Under the pieces are notes generated by a model. The model was not told the origin of the DNA. It searched no databases and saw only the letters and a program-made list of their open reading frames with translations. Shown in pieces: positions 35,463-45,025 of a DNA stretch of 64,000 nt. The translations under genes were made by a program, and so were the position numbers. The first letter of the stretch is position 1, and every line of letters begins with the position of its first letter. This stretch comes from Paenibacillus pinisoli (lineage in GTDB: Bacteria; Bacillota; Bacilli; Paenibacillales; Paenibacillaceae): assembly GCF_003605435.1 (NCBI RefSeq), contig NZ_QXQB01000001.1, forward strand, positions 372,001-436,000. The letters are read 5' to 3'.

Positions 35463-35909
35463 TTATGGGGTTGGCATGATAAACCGGACAGTTGCCATCT
35501 CATCCAGCTCATTTTGCTCCTTGAGCTGCAGCGCTTGCCGGAACCGATCCATGGCATGGTCTTTTGCTTTGAGCCATACCTTCTCATCTTTCATTCTGTC
35601 CGCCAGCTTGGAACGGTTCTGCTCGACAACCCGCTCGGCCTTCTTCACATCCAGCAGCTTGCTCTCGATGCAAGCCTGCAAGTAGTCCAAATATTGACCG
35701 ATAATCTGGAGTTCCGCCAGCGGAACCGCACGCTGCGAAGCCGCTTGAAGACGGTCCTCCCATTCTTGCTTTGTGTCCCGAAGCTCATGCAGCGATTTCT
35801 CCTCGGCAGACAAGGCGCCCAGCGCGCTGGACAGCATCCATTCCGCCTGTGTCTTTTGGCTGCTCTTCAAATCTACGACCTTCTGAAATGAATAATGAAA
35901 GGAAGCCAC
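35463..35909 (-). CDS. fliJ: Flagellar export chaperone FliJ
   Basis: Cytoplasmic coiled-coil subunit of the FliH-FliI-FliJ export ATPase complex. 148 residues, almost all heptad-like helix (SSQKTQAEWMLSSALGALSA; ESKLLDVKKAERVVEQNRSK), the family's usual length (147 in B. subtilis). The start is GTG at 35909; the ribosome binding site AGGAG overlaps the fliI stop. Confidence 0.93.
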   Translation of the reverse strand: MASFHYSFQKVVDLKSSQKTQAEWMLSSALGALSAEEKSLHELRDTKQEWEDRLQAASQRAVPLAELQIIGQYLDYLQACIESKLLDVKKAERVVEQNRSKLADRMKDEKVWLKAKDHAMDRFRQALQLKEQNELDEMATVRFIMPTP

Positions 35910-35916
35910 CTATGAC

Positions 35917-37242
35917 TCAACTCCTGTGAAATTCGTTCACCAATCGTTCCTGCGTTTCGCCAAGCGTTACTTTTTCATTCGTCTTTTGTCTTGTGAAGGA
36001 ATGAATGGCATCGATATATTCGAGGGCGAGGTCAATTTCTTTATTAGAACCTTGCTGATACGCCCCGATATTGATCAGGTCTTCCGAATCTTTATAAATA
36101 GAAAGAAGTCGTTTCAAATCATTGGCTGCATCCTGCTGCTCTTCGGTCACAATTTCCTTCATAACGCGACTGACTGAGGCCAGCACATCAATTGCCGGAA
36201 AATGTCCCTTATGCGCCAAATGGCGGCTGAGCACGATATGTCCGTCCAGTATGCCCCGTACCGCATCGGCAATCGGCTCATTCATGTCATCGCCGTCTAC
36301 CAATACGGTGTAGAACGCGGTAATGGAGCCTGACGGTCCCGTACCGGCACGTTCCAGCAGCTTCGGCAATGCGGCGAACACTGACGGTGTATATCCTCTC
36401 GTGGCAGGCGGTTCGCCAATAGCGAGCCCCACTTCACGAAGCGCCATAGCGTACCGTGTGACAGAGTCCATCATCAGCATGACGTTCAGACCCCGGTCGC
36501 GGAAATATTCGGCAATCGTCGTGGCGATGAGCGCGCCTTTCATACGAATAAGCGCCGGCTGATCTGAGGTCGCGACAATAACTACCGACCTTGCCAGACC
36601 TTCCGGGCCCAAGTCCTTTTCGATGAACTCCAGCACCTCGCGGCCGCGTTCGCCGATAAGAGCAATGACGTTCACGTCAGCCGATGTATTTCTGGCAATC
36701 ATGCCAAGCAGCGTACTCTTGCCTACGCCGGAACCGGCGAATATGCCGACCCGCTGCCCTTGCCCTACGGTAAGCAGTCCGTCAATGGCCCGAACCCCGA
36801 TGCTTAGCGGCTCCGTCACTCGCGGACGGCTAAGCGGATTGCTCGGCTCATTATGGGTTGAATAATGATGCATGCGGCTAGGCAGATATGATCCGTCTAG
36901 CGGATTGCCAAGACCGTCCAGCACCTTGCCCAATAGCTCGGAGCCAACCTGGACTGTAAGCGGCTTGCCCGTGCCGACCACATCGCAGCCAGGGCTGATG
37001 GCATGCAAATCGCCAAGCGGCATCAGGATAACCTTGTTGTCCCGAAAGCCGACGACTTCCGCTTTCAACGGTTTTGCGCTTTTCGACGGGTAGATATAAC
37101 ACAGGTCGCCAATGCTGGCATCCGGCCCTTCCGACTCCACAGTCAGTCCGATAACCTGCGTGACCTTGCCGTTCACACGAACCGGATCAAGCGGTCTAAG
37201 ATGTTCAAGATACTTCATAGCGTCCAGATTACTCGCGTTCAT
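35917..37242 (-). CDS. fliI: Flagellar export ATPase FliI
   Basis: ATPase that energises flagellar type III export; homologous to F1-beta. 441 residues. Walker A is in GIFAGSGVGKSTLLGMIARN, with IALIGERGREVLEFIE and Walker B in GLNVMLMMDSVTRYAMALRE, then the signature AIGEPPATRGYTPSVFA. In-frame starts at 37278 and 37248 lie before or too close to AGAGG; the ATG at 37242 is 8 nt after it and gives the B. subtilis-like length. It overlaps the end of fliH by 14 nt. Confidence 0.97.
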   Translation of the reverse strand: MNASNLDAMKYLEHLRPLDPVRVNGKVTQVIGLTVESEGPDASIGDLCYIYPSKSAKPLKAEVVGFRDNKVILMPLGDLHAISPGCDVVGTGKPLTVQVGSELLGKVLDGLGNPLDGSYLPSRMHHYSTHNEPSNPLSRPRVTEPLSIGVRAIDGLLTVGQGQRVGIFAGSGVGKSTLLGMIARNTSADVNVIALIGERGREVLEFIEKDLGPEGLARSVVIVATSDQPALIRMKGALIATTIAEYFRDRGLNVMLMMDSVTRYAMALREVGLAIGEPPATRGYTPSVFAALPKLLERAGTGPSGSITAFYTVLVDGDDMNEPIADAVRGILDGHIVLSRHLAHKGHFPAIDVLASVSRVMKEIVTEEQQDAANDLKRLLSIYKDSEDLINIGAYQQGSNKEIDLALEYIDAIHSFTRQKTNEKVTLGETQERLVNEFHRS

Positions 37243-38068
37243 CCGCATGTCCTCTTTCTGCATCGTTCTGATGGGCAAGCGCGATCAGCTCGCGTTTAAT
37301 CTCCGACAGCTGTGTATCGATTCTCGCATCGATGCTGCCATAAGCGGACCGGATGACACATCCGTTATCCTTGACAGAGGAATCCGGCAAAATCTGCAGC
37401 TCAGCCTGCGAGTCGATCGACGCATGCAGCTCTTCCCGGGCAGCTTGCACGAACGTCAGCTGCGAAGGGGCTACACATAGCGTAATGACGCCCTGCTCCC
37501 GTCTGCGGGACAATGAACGTCTAATCATCTCGATCGTGATTTCCGGCGAAAGCGATAACTGCTGTCCGATGATCTTTTCGGCGATGGCACAGCTCAGTTC
37601 GACAAGGAACGGCTCTGCTTCCTGAATAATTTGCTCTCGCGAAGCGTACGCGTGCTTCAGCACATCAGCCGCTTCGGCAATCTTGGACTCCCAGCTTTCG
37701 CGAAGCTGCGCTTCTGACGCTGAGGTACCTTCAGCAAAACCTTGCTCATATCCCGATGTCCGGGCTTCCGCTGAGGCAAGCTCGTCCGCCTCTCGTTTTT
37801 CCAGCCACCAGACATCGATTTGCGCCTGCGCATCCGCGAGCATCTTCTCGCATTCCTGCGCTGTCTCGCGAAGCCGGTTTTCGGCGAAAAATTCGGCGTC
37901 CTGCAGGATTTGATCCCTTAGCGCCACCGTTTCTTCATCCGGTCCGGGTTCCGCCTGCGGCTCTCTGTCCGATTCGGAGCTTTCAGCCTCCGGAAACGGA
38001 TTGGCCCATTTCAGCTGCTTTAACTGCTCTAATGGAATGACACTGGAAGATTTAATCAAATTAGACAA
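37229..38068 (-). CDS. fliH: Flagellar export regulator FliH
   Basis: Binds and regulates FliI and links it to the C ring. About 279 residues: acidic N-terminal region, long coiled coil (about 70-130) and a C-terminal V-ATPase subunit-E-like domain (LSCAIAEKIIGQQLSLSPEI; CVIRSAYGSIDARIDTQLSE). Start: TTG at 38068 (MSNLIKSSSVIPLEQ) is 9 nt after GAGGAG; the ATG at 38077 is only 2 nt from it. TTG is preferred. It overlaps the fliG stop by 8 nt. Confidence 0.92.
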   Translation of the reverse strand: MSNLIKSSSVIPLEQLKQLKWANPFPEAESSESDREPQAEPGPDEETVALRDQILQDAEFFAENRLRETAQECEKMLADAQAQIDVWWLEKREADELASAEARTSGYEQGFAEGTSASEAQLRESWESKIAEAADVLKHAYASREQIIQEAEPFLVELSCAIAEKIIGQQLSLSPEITIEMIRRSLSRRREQGVITLCVAPSQLTFVQAAREELHASIDSQAELQILPDSSVKDNGCVIRSAYGSIDARIDTQLSEIKRELIALAHQNDAERGHADERE

Positions 38069-39074
38069 TGATATCATCTCCTCCGCCGCGCGCGATGATG
38101 ATTTCACCCGATTCTTCTAACCTGCGAATCGTAGCCACGATCCGGGTTTGGGCTTCTTCCACGTCACGCAGCCGCACAGGACCCATAAATTCCATTTCTT
38201 CCTTGAAGGTTTCGGCCATACGCTTGGACATATTGCGGAAGATCGCTTCGCGCACTTCCTCGCTGGCAACCTTAAGCGCAAGCTGCAAATCTGCATTTTC
38301 GATGTCCCGGATAATGCGCTGAATGGAACGGTTGTCGATATTGACGATATCTTCGAATACAAACATCCGCTTTTTGATTTCCTCCGCGAGCTCCGGATCT
38401 TGAATCTCGAGTGCGTCGAGGATAGTCCGTTCAGTACCGCGGTCTACACCATTCAGAATCTGAACGATCGAATCGATGCCGCCCGCATTCGTGTAATCCT
38501 GCGTGACCGTTGCAGACAACTTCTGTTCAAGGACCCGCTCCACCTGGGAGATGACTTCCGGCGATGTGCTGTCCATAAGCGCAATCCTTCTCGCCACATC
38601 TGCCTGCTTGTCTTGCGGCAAGGAGGACAAAATTTGCGAGGACTGCTCGGATTGCAGATACGACAATACGAGAGCGATCGTCTGCGAATTTTCGTTTTGG
38701 ATAAAGTTCAAGATTTGAGTCGGCTCCGCTTTTCTTGCAAAGTCGAAAGGCCTTACTTGAAGCGTTGCGGTCAAGCGGTTAATAACATCTTGCGCCTTCG
38801 CCTCGCCAAGCGCCTTCTCCAAAATATCTTTGGCATACGAGATGCCGCCTTGCGAAATATATTCCTGCGCCAGGCAAATCTGATGAAACTCGCTAAGGAT
38901 CAGCTCACGGTCATGGCTGTCTACCTTCCGTACGTTGGCAATTTCAAGAGTGAGCTGTTCAATCTCTTCATCCCGCAGATGCTTGAAAATTTGCGCCGAT
39001 ACCTCGGGCCCTAGCGTAATCAACAAGATAGCCGCCTTCTGGCGTCCTGTTAAACCTTGCGTCGCTTTAGACAA
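38061..39074 (-). CDS. fliG: Flagellar motor switch protein FliG
   Basis: C-ring protein that joins the MS ring (FliF) and contacts the stators. 337 residues: N-terminal FliF-binding domain (GLTGRQKAAILLITLGPEVS), middle domain with the EHPQ-like segment (FIQNENSQTIALVLSYLQ), and the C-terminal motor domain with conserved charged residues (GTERTILDALEIQDPELAEE followed by IKKRMFVFEDIVNIDNRSIQ). The start is TTG at 39074 with GAGGTG 6 nt upstream. Confidence 0.97.
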   Translation of the reverse strand: MSKATQGLTGRQKAAILLITLGPEVSAQIFKHLRDEEIEQLTLEIANVRKVDSHDRELILSEFHQICLAQEYISQGGISYAKDILEKALGEAKAQDVINRLTATLQVRPFDFARKAEPTQILNFIQNENSQTIALVLSYLQSEQSSQILSSLPQDKQADVARRIALMDSTSPEVISQVERVLEQKLSATVTQDYTNAGGIDSIVQILNGVDRGTERTILDALEIQDPELAEEIKKRMFVFEDIVNIDNRSIQRIIRDIENADLQLALKVASEEVREAIFRNMSKRMAETFKEEMEFMGPVRLRDVEEAQTRIVATIRRLEESGEIIIARGGGDDIIV

Positions 39075-39085
39075 TTACAGCACCT

Positions 39086-40663
39086 CTATTCATCCACAAG
39101 CCAGGTGCGAAGAAGGTTGACGAATTCGTCAGGCTTGCGTTTGGCGAGTGTTTCAAGATTTTTACGCGCTTGGCTATCGTTATTGACACTTTCAAGATCC
39201 AGTGTCGGATATTCCACTTTAGACGGAGCAGCAACCATCTCCACTTCCTCAACTTCCGCCTGTCTGCGTCTGCGCATCAGCAAGGCTACGAGTCCGCCGA
39301 TTACAGCCAATGCCGCAACGCCGATACCGATTGCCCATGGCGTAGAAAGACCGCTTGTTTGAGCTGCTGTTGTGCTTTCTGCAAAATTTCTTGCAATAAG
39401 CGAAACTTTTTTGCCAATCAATGCGTCATCATTAACATCCTGACCCGAATCAGCGAGTTGGGAGCGAACGAGCGTCGTCAAGTAATTCGTAATCGCCGCT
39501 CTGGAATCCTCATCGTTCAGCTGAGCCGCCTCGATACCGATGCTAATGGAAAGATCCTTTAGGACAAAAGGCCCGGATTCAATACTGTTGTTGATCCGGT
39601 CGAATTCATAGTTCCGAGTGCTCGAGTTTGACTCCGAAGAACTATTCCCTTGACCCGCCGCCTCATATCCCGGTATATCGGTTTCGCCCGTGCCTGCAAC
39701 TCCGCCTGCTTGTGCGGAAGATCCTGTCGAGGACGTGCTGTTCAGCTCTTCGCTTAGGAGAATGCCGTTGTTGTTATTATTTTGCAGCGGTCTGACCAGG
39801 TTCTCCTGCGTAAGCTTCTTGTCGAAGTTCATGCTGCTGGAGACGCTCACGACCAGATTGTCGCTTCCTACCATACGGCCAAGAAACTCTTGAATGTTCT
39901 TTTTAAGGTCCGATTCGTACTTGCTTTGAATCTGGAACTGCAATTCCACCAGGTCCGAGCTGCCTGTTCCAACGCCGCCAGCTTCCGAGGACACTAGCTC
40001 GCCGTGCTGCTTGGACGAGATCGTAATGTCTTTAATCGCCAGATCCGCGACTGTGGCTTTTACCAAGTTGTAATAGCCGTCGATTTCTTTCTGGTTCGGT
40101 CTATAGCCAGGCTTGAACTGCATGACGATGGCAGCTGATGCTTTGGTCGCATCCTCCGGTCTCAGAAACACGCTTTCTTCCGGAGAAGTGATCAGCACCT
40201 TCGAGCTTTCTACCCCTTGCAATCCATTAAGCAGCTTCTGCACTTCACCGTTGAGCGCGCTCTGATAGAGAACGTTGAACTCATTTTCCGTCGTGCCAAG
40301 CTTGGATGAATTAGAGCTGAAAACTTCAAAACCGATCGAACCGTTCTGCACCAAACCTTGTGATCCGGCACCGATCTTCACTCGGGTTGCTTCATTGCTA
40401 GGCACCAGAATGCTTGTGCCGCCTGCTTCAAGCTTGTAAGGAATGCCGCTAGCGTCCAGATAGTTCATGACCGCTGCAGAATCTGTCGCATCCAGGTTTT
40501 GGAACGCGAGCTCATATTCCGTTCTAGTGAACACGATTGTCAGCAGAATCACTGCCAACAACAATCCGCTAATAGATGCCCCCAACCATATTTTTTGTTT
40601 TCTGCCCATCTGGCTCCAGAACAGCTTGAGCCGTTCGCGATATTGGGCGAATCTCTCGTTCAC
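39086..40663 (-). CDS. fliF: Flagellar MS-ring protein FliF
   Basis: Membrane ring on which the basal body is built. 525 residues: first helix (about 26-46, WLGASISGLLLAVILLTIVF), YscJ/FliF domain with NYLDASGIPYKLEAGGTSIL and NALNGEVQKLL-like ring-building motifs, a Ser/Gly-rich loop (about 305-350), second helix (WAIGIGVAALAVIGGLVALL) and the FliG-binding tail KRKPDEFVNLLRTWLVDE. The start is GTG at 40663 with GAGGTG 5 nt upstream. Normal length (536 in B. subtilis). Confidence 0.97.
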   Translation of the reverse strand: MNERFAQYRERLKLFWSQMGRKQKIWLGASISGLLLAVILLTIVFTRTEYELAFQNLDATDSAAVMNYLDASGIPYKLEAGGTSILVPSNEATRVKIGAGSQGLVQNGSIGFEVFSSNSSKLGTTENEFNVLYQSALNGEVQKLLNGLQGVESSKVLITSPEESVFLRPEDATKASAAIVMQFKPGYRPNQKEIDGYYNLVKATVADLAIKDITISSKQHGELVSSEAGGVGTGSSDLVELQFQIQSKYESDLKKNIQEFLGRMVGSDNLVVSVSSSMNFDKKLTQENLVRPLQNNNNNGILLSEELNSTSSTGSSAQAGGVAGTGETDIPGYEAAGQGNSSSESNSSTRNYEFDRINNSIESGPFVLKDLSISIGIEAAQLNDEDSRAAITNYLTTLVRSQLADSGQDVNDDALIGKKVSLIARNFAESTTAAQTSGLSTPWAIGIGVAALAVIGGLVALLMRRRRQAEVEEVEMVAAPSKVEYPTLDLESVNNDSQARKNLETLAKRKPDEFVNLLRTWLVDE

Positions 40664-40705
40664 ATTGTCACCTCACCCAAATACTTTGCTAGGAAAAAAG
40701 TACGA

Positions 40706-41011
40706 TTAAATTTGCATCCGCATGATCTCTTGATATGCCTCAACTACCTTGTTGCGGACTTGTGAGGTAAACTGCAAACTGAGATGAGCCTGCTCTGCCG
40801 CCAAAAGCACTTGAGTAACATCCGCTTGACCAATCAGATACTGGTCATTCAGTTTATGTACGTTTTTCTCCTGAGCGCTTACGTTCTCGAGCGCCGTCTG
40901 CAGGTATTGGCCAAAGCTTTGTGTCAACTCAGCCGGAGTCGCTTGCTCAATCGGCTTGGTCTGTACCATTTTAGCTGGGGCCACCGGGCCCAATGACATC
41001 GATTGAATCAT
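40706..41011 (-). CDS. fliE: Flagellar hook-basal body complex protein FliE
   Basis: Adaptor joining the MS ring to the rod. 101 residues, the typical length, with SFGQYLQTALENVSAQEKNV and the C-terminal LSLQFTSQVRNKVVEAYQEI followed by MRMQI. GGAGGG lies 6 nt before the ATG. Order flgB-flgC-fliE-fliF is canonical. Confidence 0.96.
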   Translation of the reverse strand: MIQSMSLGPVAPAKMVQTKPIEQATPAELTQSFGQYLQTALENVSAQEKNVHKLNDQYLIGQADVTQVLLAAEQAHLSLQFTSQVRNKVVEAYQEIMRMQI

Positions 41012-41052
41012 TATTTTCCCTCCGGTCTTCTATCGAATGGTTCTCTATCATT

Positions 41053-41505
41053 CTAAGGTCGGCCGATCTCCAGCGCCTTCATGAACATCGACTTCGTAGC
41101 ATTAATCGCTGTCACGTTCGCCTCATAAGCTCTCGATGCGGCAATCATATCGACCATTTCTTTTGCTACGTCAACGTTCGGCATATGTACATAACCACTT
41201 TCGTCCGCATCGGGATGCGTCGGATTGTATACCAGCTTGCTTGGCGTCTGGTCTTCCTGAATACGGCTGACCTTAACGCCTTGCGTTGTTCCCTTCCTGC
41301 CCATTTCGCCTGCCAGGACGTTCGAGAAGGATGGGCTTGTCGGTTCCAATACGACCAGCTTACGCTTATACGGCTCAAATTTGCCGTTCACATAGCTTCC
41401 CCGCGTCGTGTCGGCATTTGCGATATTCGACGAGATGACATCCATCCGCATGCGCTGTGCCGTTAACGCCGATGCGCTAATATCAAATCCTGTTGACAGC
41501 TTCAT
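41053..41505 (-). CDS. flgC: Flagellar rod protein FlgC
   Basis: Proximal rod subunit. 150 residues: N-terminal rod motif (FDISASALTAQRMRMDVISS followed by NIANADTTR) and C-terminal motif (YVHMPNVDVAKEMVDMIAAS followed by RAYEANVTAIN). GGAGGGG is 7 nt before the ATG and overlaps the flgB end. Confidence 0.97.
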   Translation of the reverse strand: MKLSTGFDISASALTAQRMRMDVISSNIANADTTRGSYVNGKFEPYKRKLVVLEPTSPSFSNVLAGEMGRKGTTQGVKVSRIQEDQTPSKLVYNPTHPDADESGYVHMPNVDVAKEMVDMIAASRAYEANVTAINATKSMFMKALEIGRP

Positions 41506-41508
41506 CTA

Positions 41509-41919
41509 TTAGCCCCTCCCTTCGATTGCAGTACGCATCATTTTCAGATCATGATTAATTTGTTGGGTGTACAAATAATAGCTTAGTTGGTTCTTCGCAA
41601 GAAGCGACATTTCGCGATCAGGATCGACATTGTTTTTGTTATTGTTCATCGAAGTCGACTCATCGGTAACGACTTTGGCAACAGGCAATCGGGAAGCGTT
41701 CGCGCCGATCGGAATATGCCGGCTGTCGCTGATTCTGCCTGCCAGCTTGCGCGAGGGTCCCATCGTTTCCTCTAGCAATTGCTCGAATACAAGCTCTGAT
41801 CGTTTGAAATGCGGCGTCTCTGCGTTAGCAATATTGTTCGAGATGACGCGCTGCCTTGATTCTGCAGCGTAGGCCGCAGCCTCCATCCGTTGAAATGCTG
41901 CGCCATTCAACAATTTCAT
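41509..41919 (-). CDS. flgB: Flagellar rod protein FlgB
   Basis: Proximal rod subunit and first gene of the fla/che operon. 136 residues with the rod motif RQRVISNNIANAETPHFKRS and the C-terminal MSLLAKNQLSYYLYTQQINH. The ribosome binding site is GGTGAG, about 6 nt before the ATG. It lies 220 nt downstream of codY, with a strong terminator between; CodY represses fla/che in B. subtilis, but I did not identify a CodY box here. Confidence 0.96.
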   Translation of the reverse strand: MKLLNGAAFQRMEAAAYAAESRQRVISNNIANAETPHFKRSELVFEQLLEETMGPSRKLAGRISDSRHIPIGANASRLPVAKVVTDESTSMNNNKNNVDPDREMSLLAKNQLSYYLYTQQINHDLKMMRTAIEGRG

Positions 41920-42002
41920 GTAGTCTCACCACTTTCGCTATAGAAATCTTAAGTAACCTATTCAACAGATTAATCGCCATTCCTTCTTCATTCGACATAA
42001 AA

Positions 42003-42031
42003 ACATTAAAAAAATGAGATAAATCTGTCGA
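42003..42031 (-). promoter_or_regulatory. Possible sigma-A promoter of the fla/che operon
   Basis: Minus strand: TCGACA (5 of 6 to the -35 consensus; plus 42026-42031), 17-nt spacer, TAATGT (3 of 6; plus 42003-42008), about 85 nt before flgB. The region 41920-42080 is AT-rich and must hold the main promoter, but the exact site is uncertain. No convincing SigD box was seen. Confidence 0.3.
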
Positions 42032-42077
42032 TTTGTGCTGACACGAATATCTTCATCAATTACCTAAATTATTACAA

Positions 42078-42116
42078 TAAGAAAATAGCCCTATCTTTGG
42101 ATTAAAGATAGGGCTA
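42078..42116 (-). terminator. Rho-independent terminator after codY
   Basis: Perfect 13-bp stem, plus 42086-42098 with 42104-42116, 5-nt loop, followed on the minus strand by TTTTCTTATT. It lies 23 nt past the codY stop and would isolate the hslV-hslU-codY transcript from the motility operon, unless read through. Confidence 0.85.
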
Positions 42117-42139
42117 CCATGGTTAAATCGGACTAGGTC

Positions 42140-42910
42140 CTATGATTTTATCTTTTCGAGCTCTTGCAGCAGCTGATGGTTCAAAATCCGGATATACGTT
42201 CCCTTCATTCCGAGCGATCTTGTCTCGATCACACCAGCGCTCTCCAGCTTGCGAAGAGCATTGACAATGACGGAGCGGGTAATTCCGACACGGTCGGCGA
42301 TCTTAGAAGCAACCAGCAGGCCTTCCTTGCCGTCCAGTTCCTCGAAGATATGCTCCACCGCTTCCAGCTCGCTAAATGACAGTGAGCCTACCGCTACGGA
42401 GACGACAGCACGGCTGCGAACCTCTTGCTCAATCTCATCGGCGCGCTCACGCAAAATCTCCATGCCGACAATGGTCGATCCGTATTCCGCCAACACCAGA
42501 TCATCATCATTAAACGAACCAGACGGTCTAGTCAGAACAAGAGTGCCCAATCGGTCTCCGCCTCCGATAATCGGAACAACCGTCATCACTTCCTGGTCGC
42601 CGAGGCGGGACAGCGACTGGAACATGTCCGGTTCCGGCTTAACATTCGTCATGGATTCTCCTGTCTCCAGGAAGCCCGCATTCGTCTCTGGCGAGAAGCG
42701 AAGCTCGTCCCCCGTAAGATTGCGGATAAAATCATGATCATACACGTCCACGGCAGCACAGCCCAGGATCTTGCCTTTGCGGCTTACAACGAATACATTG
42801 CTTTGCACGGTGGAGCATAGCACCTCAGCCATTTCCCTAAAGCTGAGTGCCTTGCCGGCCGCTCGCTGGAGCAGCCGGTTCAGCGTTCTTGTCTTATTTA
42901 ATAAACTCAT
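42140..42910 (-). CDS. codY: GTP- and branched-chain amino-acid-sensing repressor CodY
   Basis: Global nutritional regulator of Bacillota. 256 residues: N-terminal GAF domain ([40 protein letters not shown], then [20 protein letters not shown]) and a C-terminal winged helix with [20 protein letters not shown] followed by [20 protein letters not shown], nearly invariant in the family. A TTG at 42916 lies 3 nt from GGGAGG; the ATG at 42910 is 9 nt away and gives the usual N-terminus. It lies 28 nt after hslU. Confidence 0.98.
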   Translation of the reverse strand: MSLLNKTRTLNRLLQRAAGKALSFREMAEVLCSTVQSNVFVVSRKGKILGCAAVDVYDHDFIRNLTGDELRFSPETNAGFLETGESMTNVKPEPDMFQSLSRLGDQEVMTVVPIIGGGDRLGTLVLTRPSGSFNDDDLVLAEYGSTIVGMEILRERADEIEQEVRSRAVVSVAVGSLSFSELEAVEHIFEELDGKEGLLVASKIADRVGITRSVIVNALRKLESAGVIETRSLGMKGTYIRILNHQLLQELEKIKS

Positions 42911-42938
42911 TTCCAAATGCCTCCCAAAACTGTAACCA

Positions 42939-44339
42939 CTACAATATATATTGACTCAAATCGCGGTCTTTGGCAATGCTGCCAAGCTTCTCGCGTACAT
43001 ATTCCGGTGTTATTGTCATTTTTTCCAAAGAAAGTTCAGGCGCCTCAAAGGAAAGATCCTCCAGCAGCTTTTCCAGAATGGTATGGAGCCTGCGCGCACC
43101 GATATTCTCCATATTGCGGTTCACATCAGCCGCTATTGAAGCCAGCTCGCGAATGGCCTCCGGCGAAAACTCCACTTCGATGCCTTCCGTTTGCAGCAAA
43201 GCGGTATACTGCTTCGTAAGCGCATTTCTCGGCTCGGTCAGAATGTTGATAAAGTCGTCCAGGCTGAGGCTGGTCAGCTCCACCCGGATCGGGAAGCGCC
43301 CTTGCAGTTCCGGAATGAGGTCCGAAGGCTTGGCGACATGGAACGCGCCTGCAGCGATGAAGAGCACGTAGTCCGTCTTGACGGGGCCGTATTTGGTCAT
43401 AACGGTTGAGCCCTCGACGATTGGGAGAATATCCCTCTGAACGCCCTCACGGGACACATCAGGACCTGAACCGCGCGACGGGCTGGCAATCTTGTCGATC
43501 TCATCAATAAAGATGATGCCGCTTTGCTCCGCCCGGATGATCGATTCCGAGATAACGTCATCCATATCGATCAGCTTATTCGCTTCTTCCTGGATGAGCG
43601 CTTTCCGCGCTTCTTTCACGGGAAGCTTGCGTTTTTTAGGTTTTTTCGGCATCAGCTGGCCGAACAGCTCCTGCATATTCATGCCCATGCCTTCAGGACC
43701 TTGGCCCGATAGCATATCGAGCATATTAGGAGACGTGTCCTCCACTTCAATCTCGATAATCTCGTTCTCCAGCTGGCCTGCTGCCAGCTGTTCGCGAATA
43801 AGGCTTCTCTTTGCCTGAAGGGAATGATCCTGTTCTTGGTCCTTCTCTTCTTCCTTCTCTTCCCCTCCGCCGCCGAACAGCATCTCGAACGGGTTTTTGT
43901 TCGACTTCGGCTTTGCTGCGGAAGGCGCCAGCAGCAGCACAATGCGCTCGTTAGCCAGCTTCTCCGCTTTGTCTTTGACACCTTCTGTTTTCTCTGCCTT
44001 GACCATGCGAATCGCAGTCTCCACCAAGTCACGCACCATCGATTCCACATCGCGGCCCACATAACCAACTTCGGTAAATTTGGTCGCCTCCAGCTTTACA
44101 AAAGGCGCTCGCACCAATTTGGCCAGCCTGCGGGCGATTTCCGTCTTGCCGACGCCAGTAGGGCCAATCATCAAGATGTTTTTCGGAACGATCTCATCCC
44201 GGATGGTCTCATCCAGCTTGCTTCTCCGGTAACGGTTGCGCAGCGCTACGGCAACGGAACGCTTTGCTTCTTTTTGGCCTACGATATATTTATCCAGCTC
44301 CGCGACGATCTGGCGCGGCGTCAGTGCGTCATTTCCCAT
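42939..44339 (-). CDS. hslU: HslU (ClpY) ATPase subunit of the HslUV protease
   Basis: AAA+ unfoldase that feeds substrates to HslV. 466 residues: [20 protein letters not shown] at the start, Walker A in [20 protein letters not shown], pore motif GYVGRD (in [14 protein letters not shown]), an intermediate domain with charged repeats, Walker B in [12 protein letters not shown], sensor regions, and C-terminal tail DRDLSQYIL, which inserts into HslV. Length matches B. subtilis ClpY (467). GGAGG is 9 nt before the ATG. Confidence 0.97.
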   Translation of the reverse strand: MGNDALTPRQIVAELDKYIVGQKEAKRSVAVALRNRYRRSKLDETIRDEIVPKNILMIGPTGVGKTEIARRLAKLVRAPFVKLEATKFTEVGYVGRDVESMVRDLVETAIRMVKAEKTEGVKDKAEKLANERIVLLLAPSAAKPKSNKNPFEMLFGGGGEEKEEEKDQEQDHSLQAKRSLIREQLAAGQLENEIIEIEVEDTSPNMLDMLSGQGPEGMGMNMQELFGQLMPKKPKKRKLPVKEARKALIQEEANKLIDMDDVISESIIRAEQSGIIFIDEIDKIASPSRGSGPDVSREGVQRDILPIVEGSTVMTKYGPVKTDYVLFIAAGAFHVAKPSDLIPELQGRFPIRVELTSLSLDDFINILTEPRNALTKQYTALLQTEGIEVEFSPEAIRELASIAADVNRNMENIGARRLHTILEKLLEDLSFEAPELSLEKMTITPEYVREKLGSIAKDRDLSQYIL

Positions 44340-44363
44340 TCTCCATCGCCTCCGCTTCTTGTA

Positions 44364-44909
44364 CTAGCCGATTTCTTCTACAATAATATTCGAGTTCGTA
44401 TACACGCATATCTCTGCCGCAATTTGCAGCGACGCCTTCGCGATATCCTTCGCATCCATGCCGGATGCATGGCGCTTGAGCGCTCTGGCCGCAGACAGGG
44501 CGAATGTGCCTCCGGAGCCGATAGCCAGAATGTCATCATCCGGTTCGATGATTTCCCCGTTACCGGAGATAAGCAGCAAGCCAGTCTTATCCATAACGAG
44601 CATCATGGCTTCCAGCTTGCGCAGAACGCGATCGGAGCGCCAATCCTTGGCCAGCTCAACAGCTGCGCGCTGCAAATTGCCGTGATGCTCCTCCAGCTTC
44701 GCCTCGAACTTCTCAAACAGGGTAATCGCATCCGCTACAGAACCCGCAAATCCGGCAACGACTTGCCCCCTGTACAAGCGTCTGACCTTCTTAGCCGTAT
44801 TTTTCATTACCATGCTATTGCCGAACGTTACTTGACCGTCGCCTGCAATAGCTCCTTTTCCTTCATGGCGCACCGCACAAATCGTCGTCGCATGAAATTG
44901 CATTTCCAT
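44364..44909 (-). CDS. hslV: HslV (ClpQ) protease subunit
   Basis: Proteasome-beta-like peptidase that pairs with HslU. The frame opens further upstream, but AAGGAGG is 8 nt before the ATG at 44909, giving [19 protein letters not shown] (181 residues). Family motifs: [36 protein letters not shown]-like [16 protein letters not shown] and [16 protein letters not shown]. Odd point: residue 2 is not Ser or Thr. E. coli HslV exposes Thr (TTIVSV) and B. subtilis exposes Ser (SSFHATTI); here the only aligned threonines follow MEMQFHA, so a longer leader would have to be removed. Confidence 0.95.
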   Translation of the reverse strand: MEMQFHATTICAVRHEGKGAIAGDGQVTFGNSMVMKNTAKKVRRLYRGQVVAGFAGSVADAITLFEKFEAKLEEHHGNLQRAAVELAKDWRSDRVLRKLEAMMLVMDKTGLLLISGNGEIIEPDDDILAIGSGGTFALSAARALKRHASGMDAKDIAKASLQIAAEICVYTNSNIIVEEIG

Positions 44910-45025
44910 CAGCCAGGCCTCCTTCAAGTCATGAGAAATCGTTGCTTAAGATTTATGAATCTAGCCGTTATAAAATACTTGCTTCAGGAACAATTCACAG
45001 CCGTGTAGGCTTAACACCTCTATAG

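Noticed and set aside
41937..41965. TTGAAT-17-TATAGC as the flgB promoter (minus strand)
   Set aside because: Transcription would begin about 11 nt before the ATG, inside the ribosome binding site, so it is unlikely to serve flgB.
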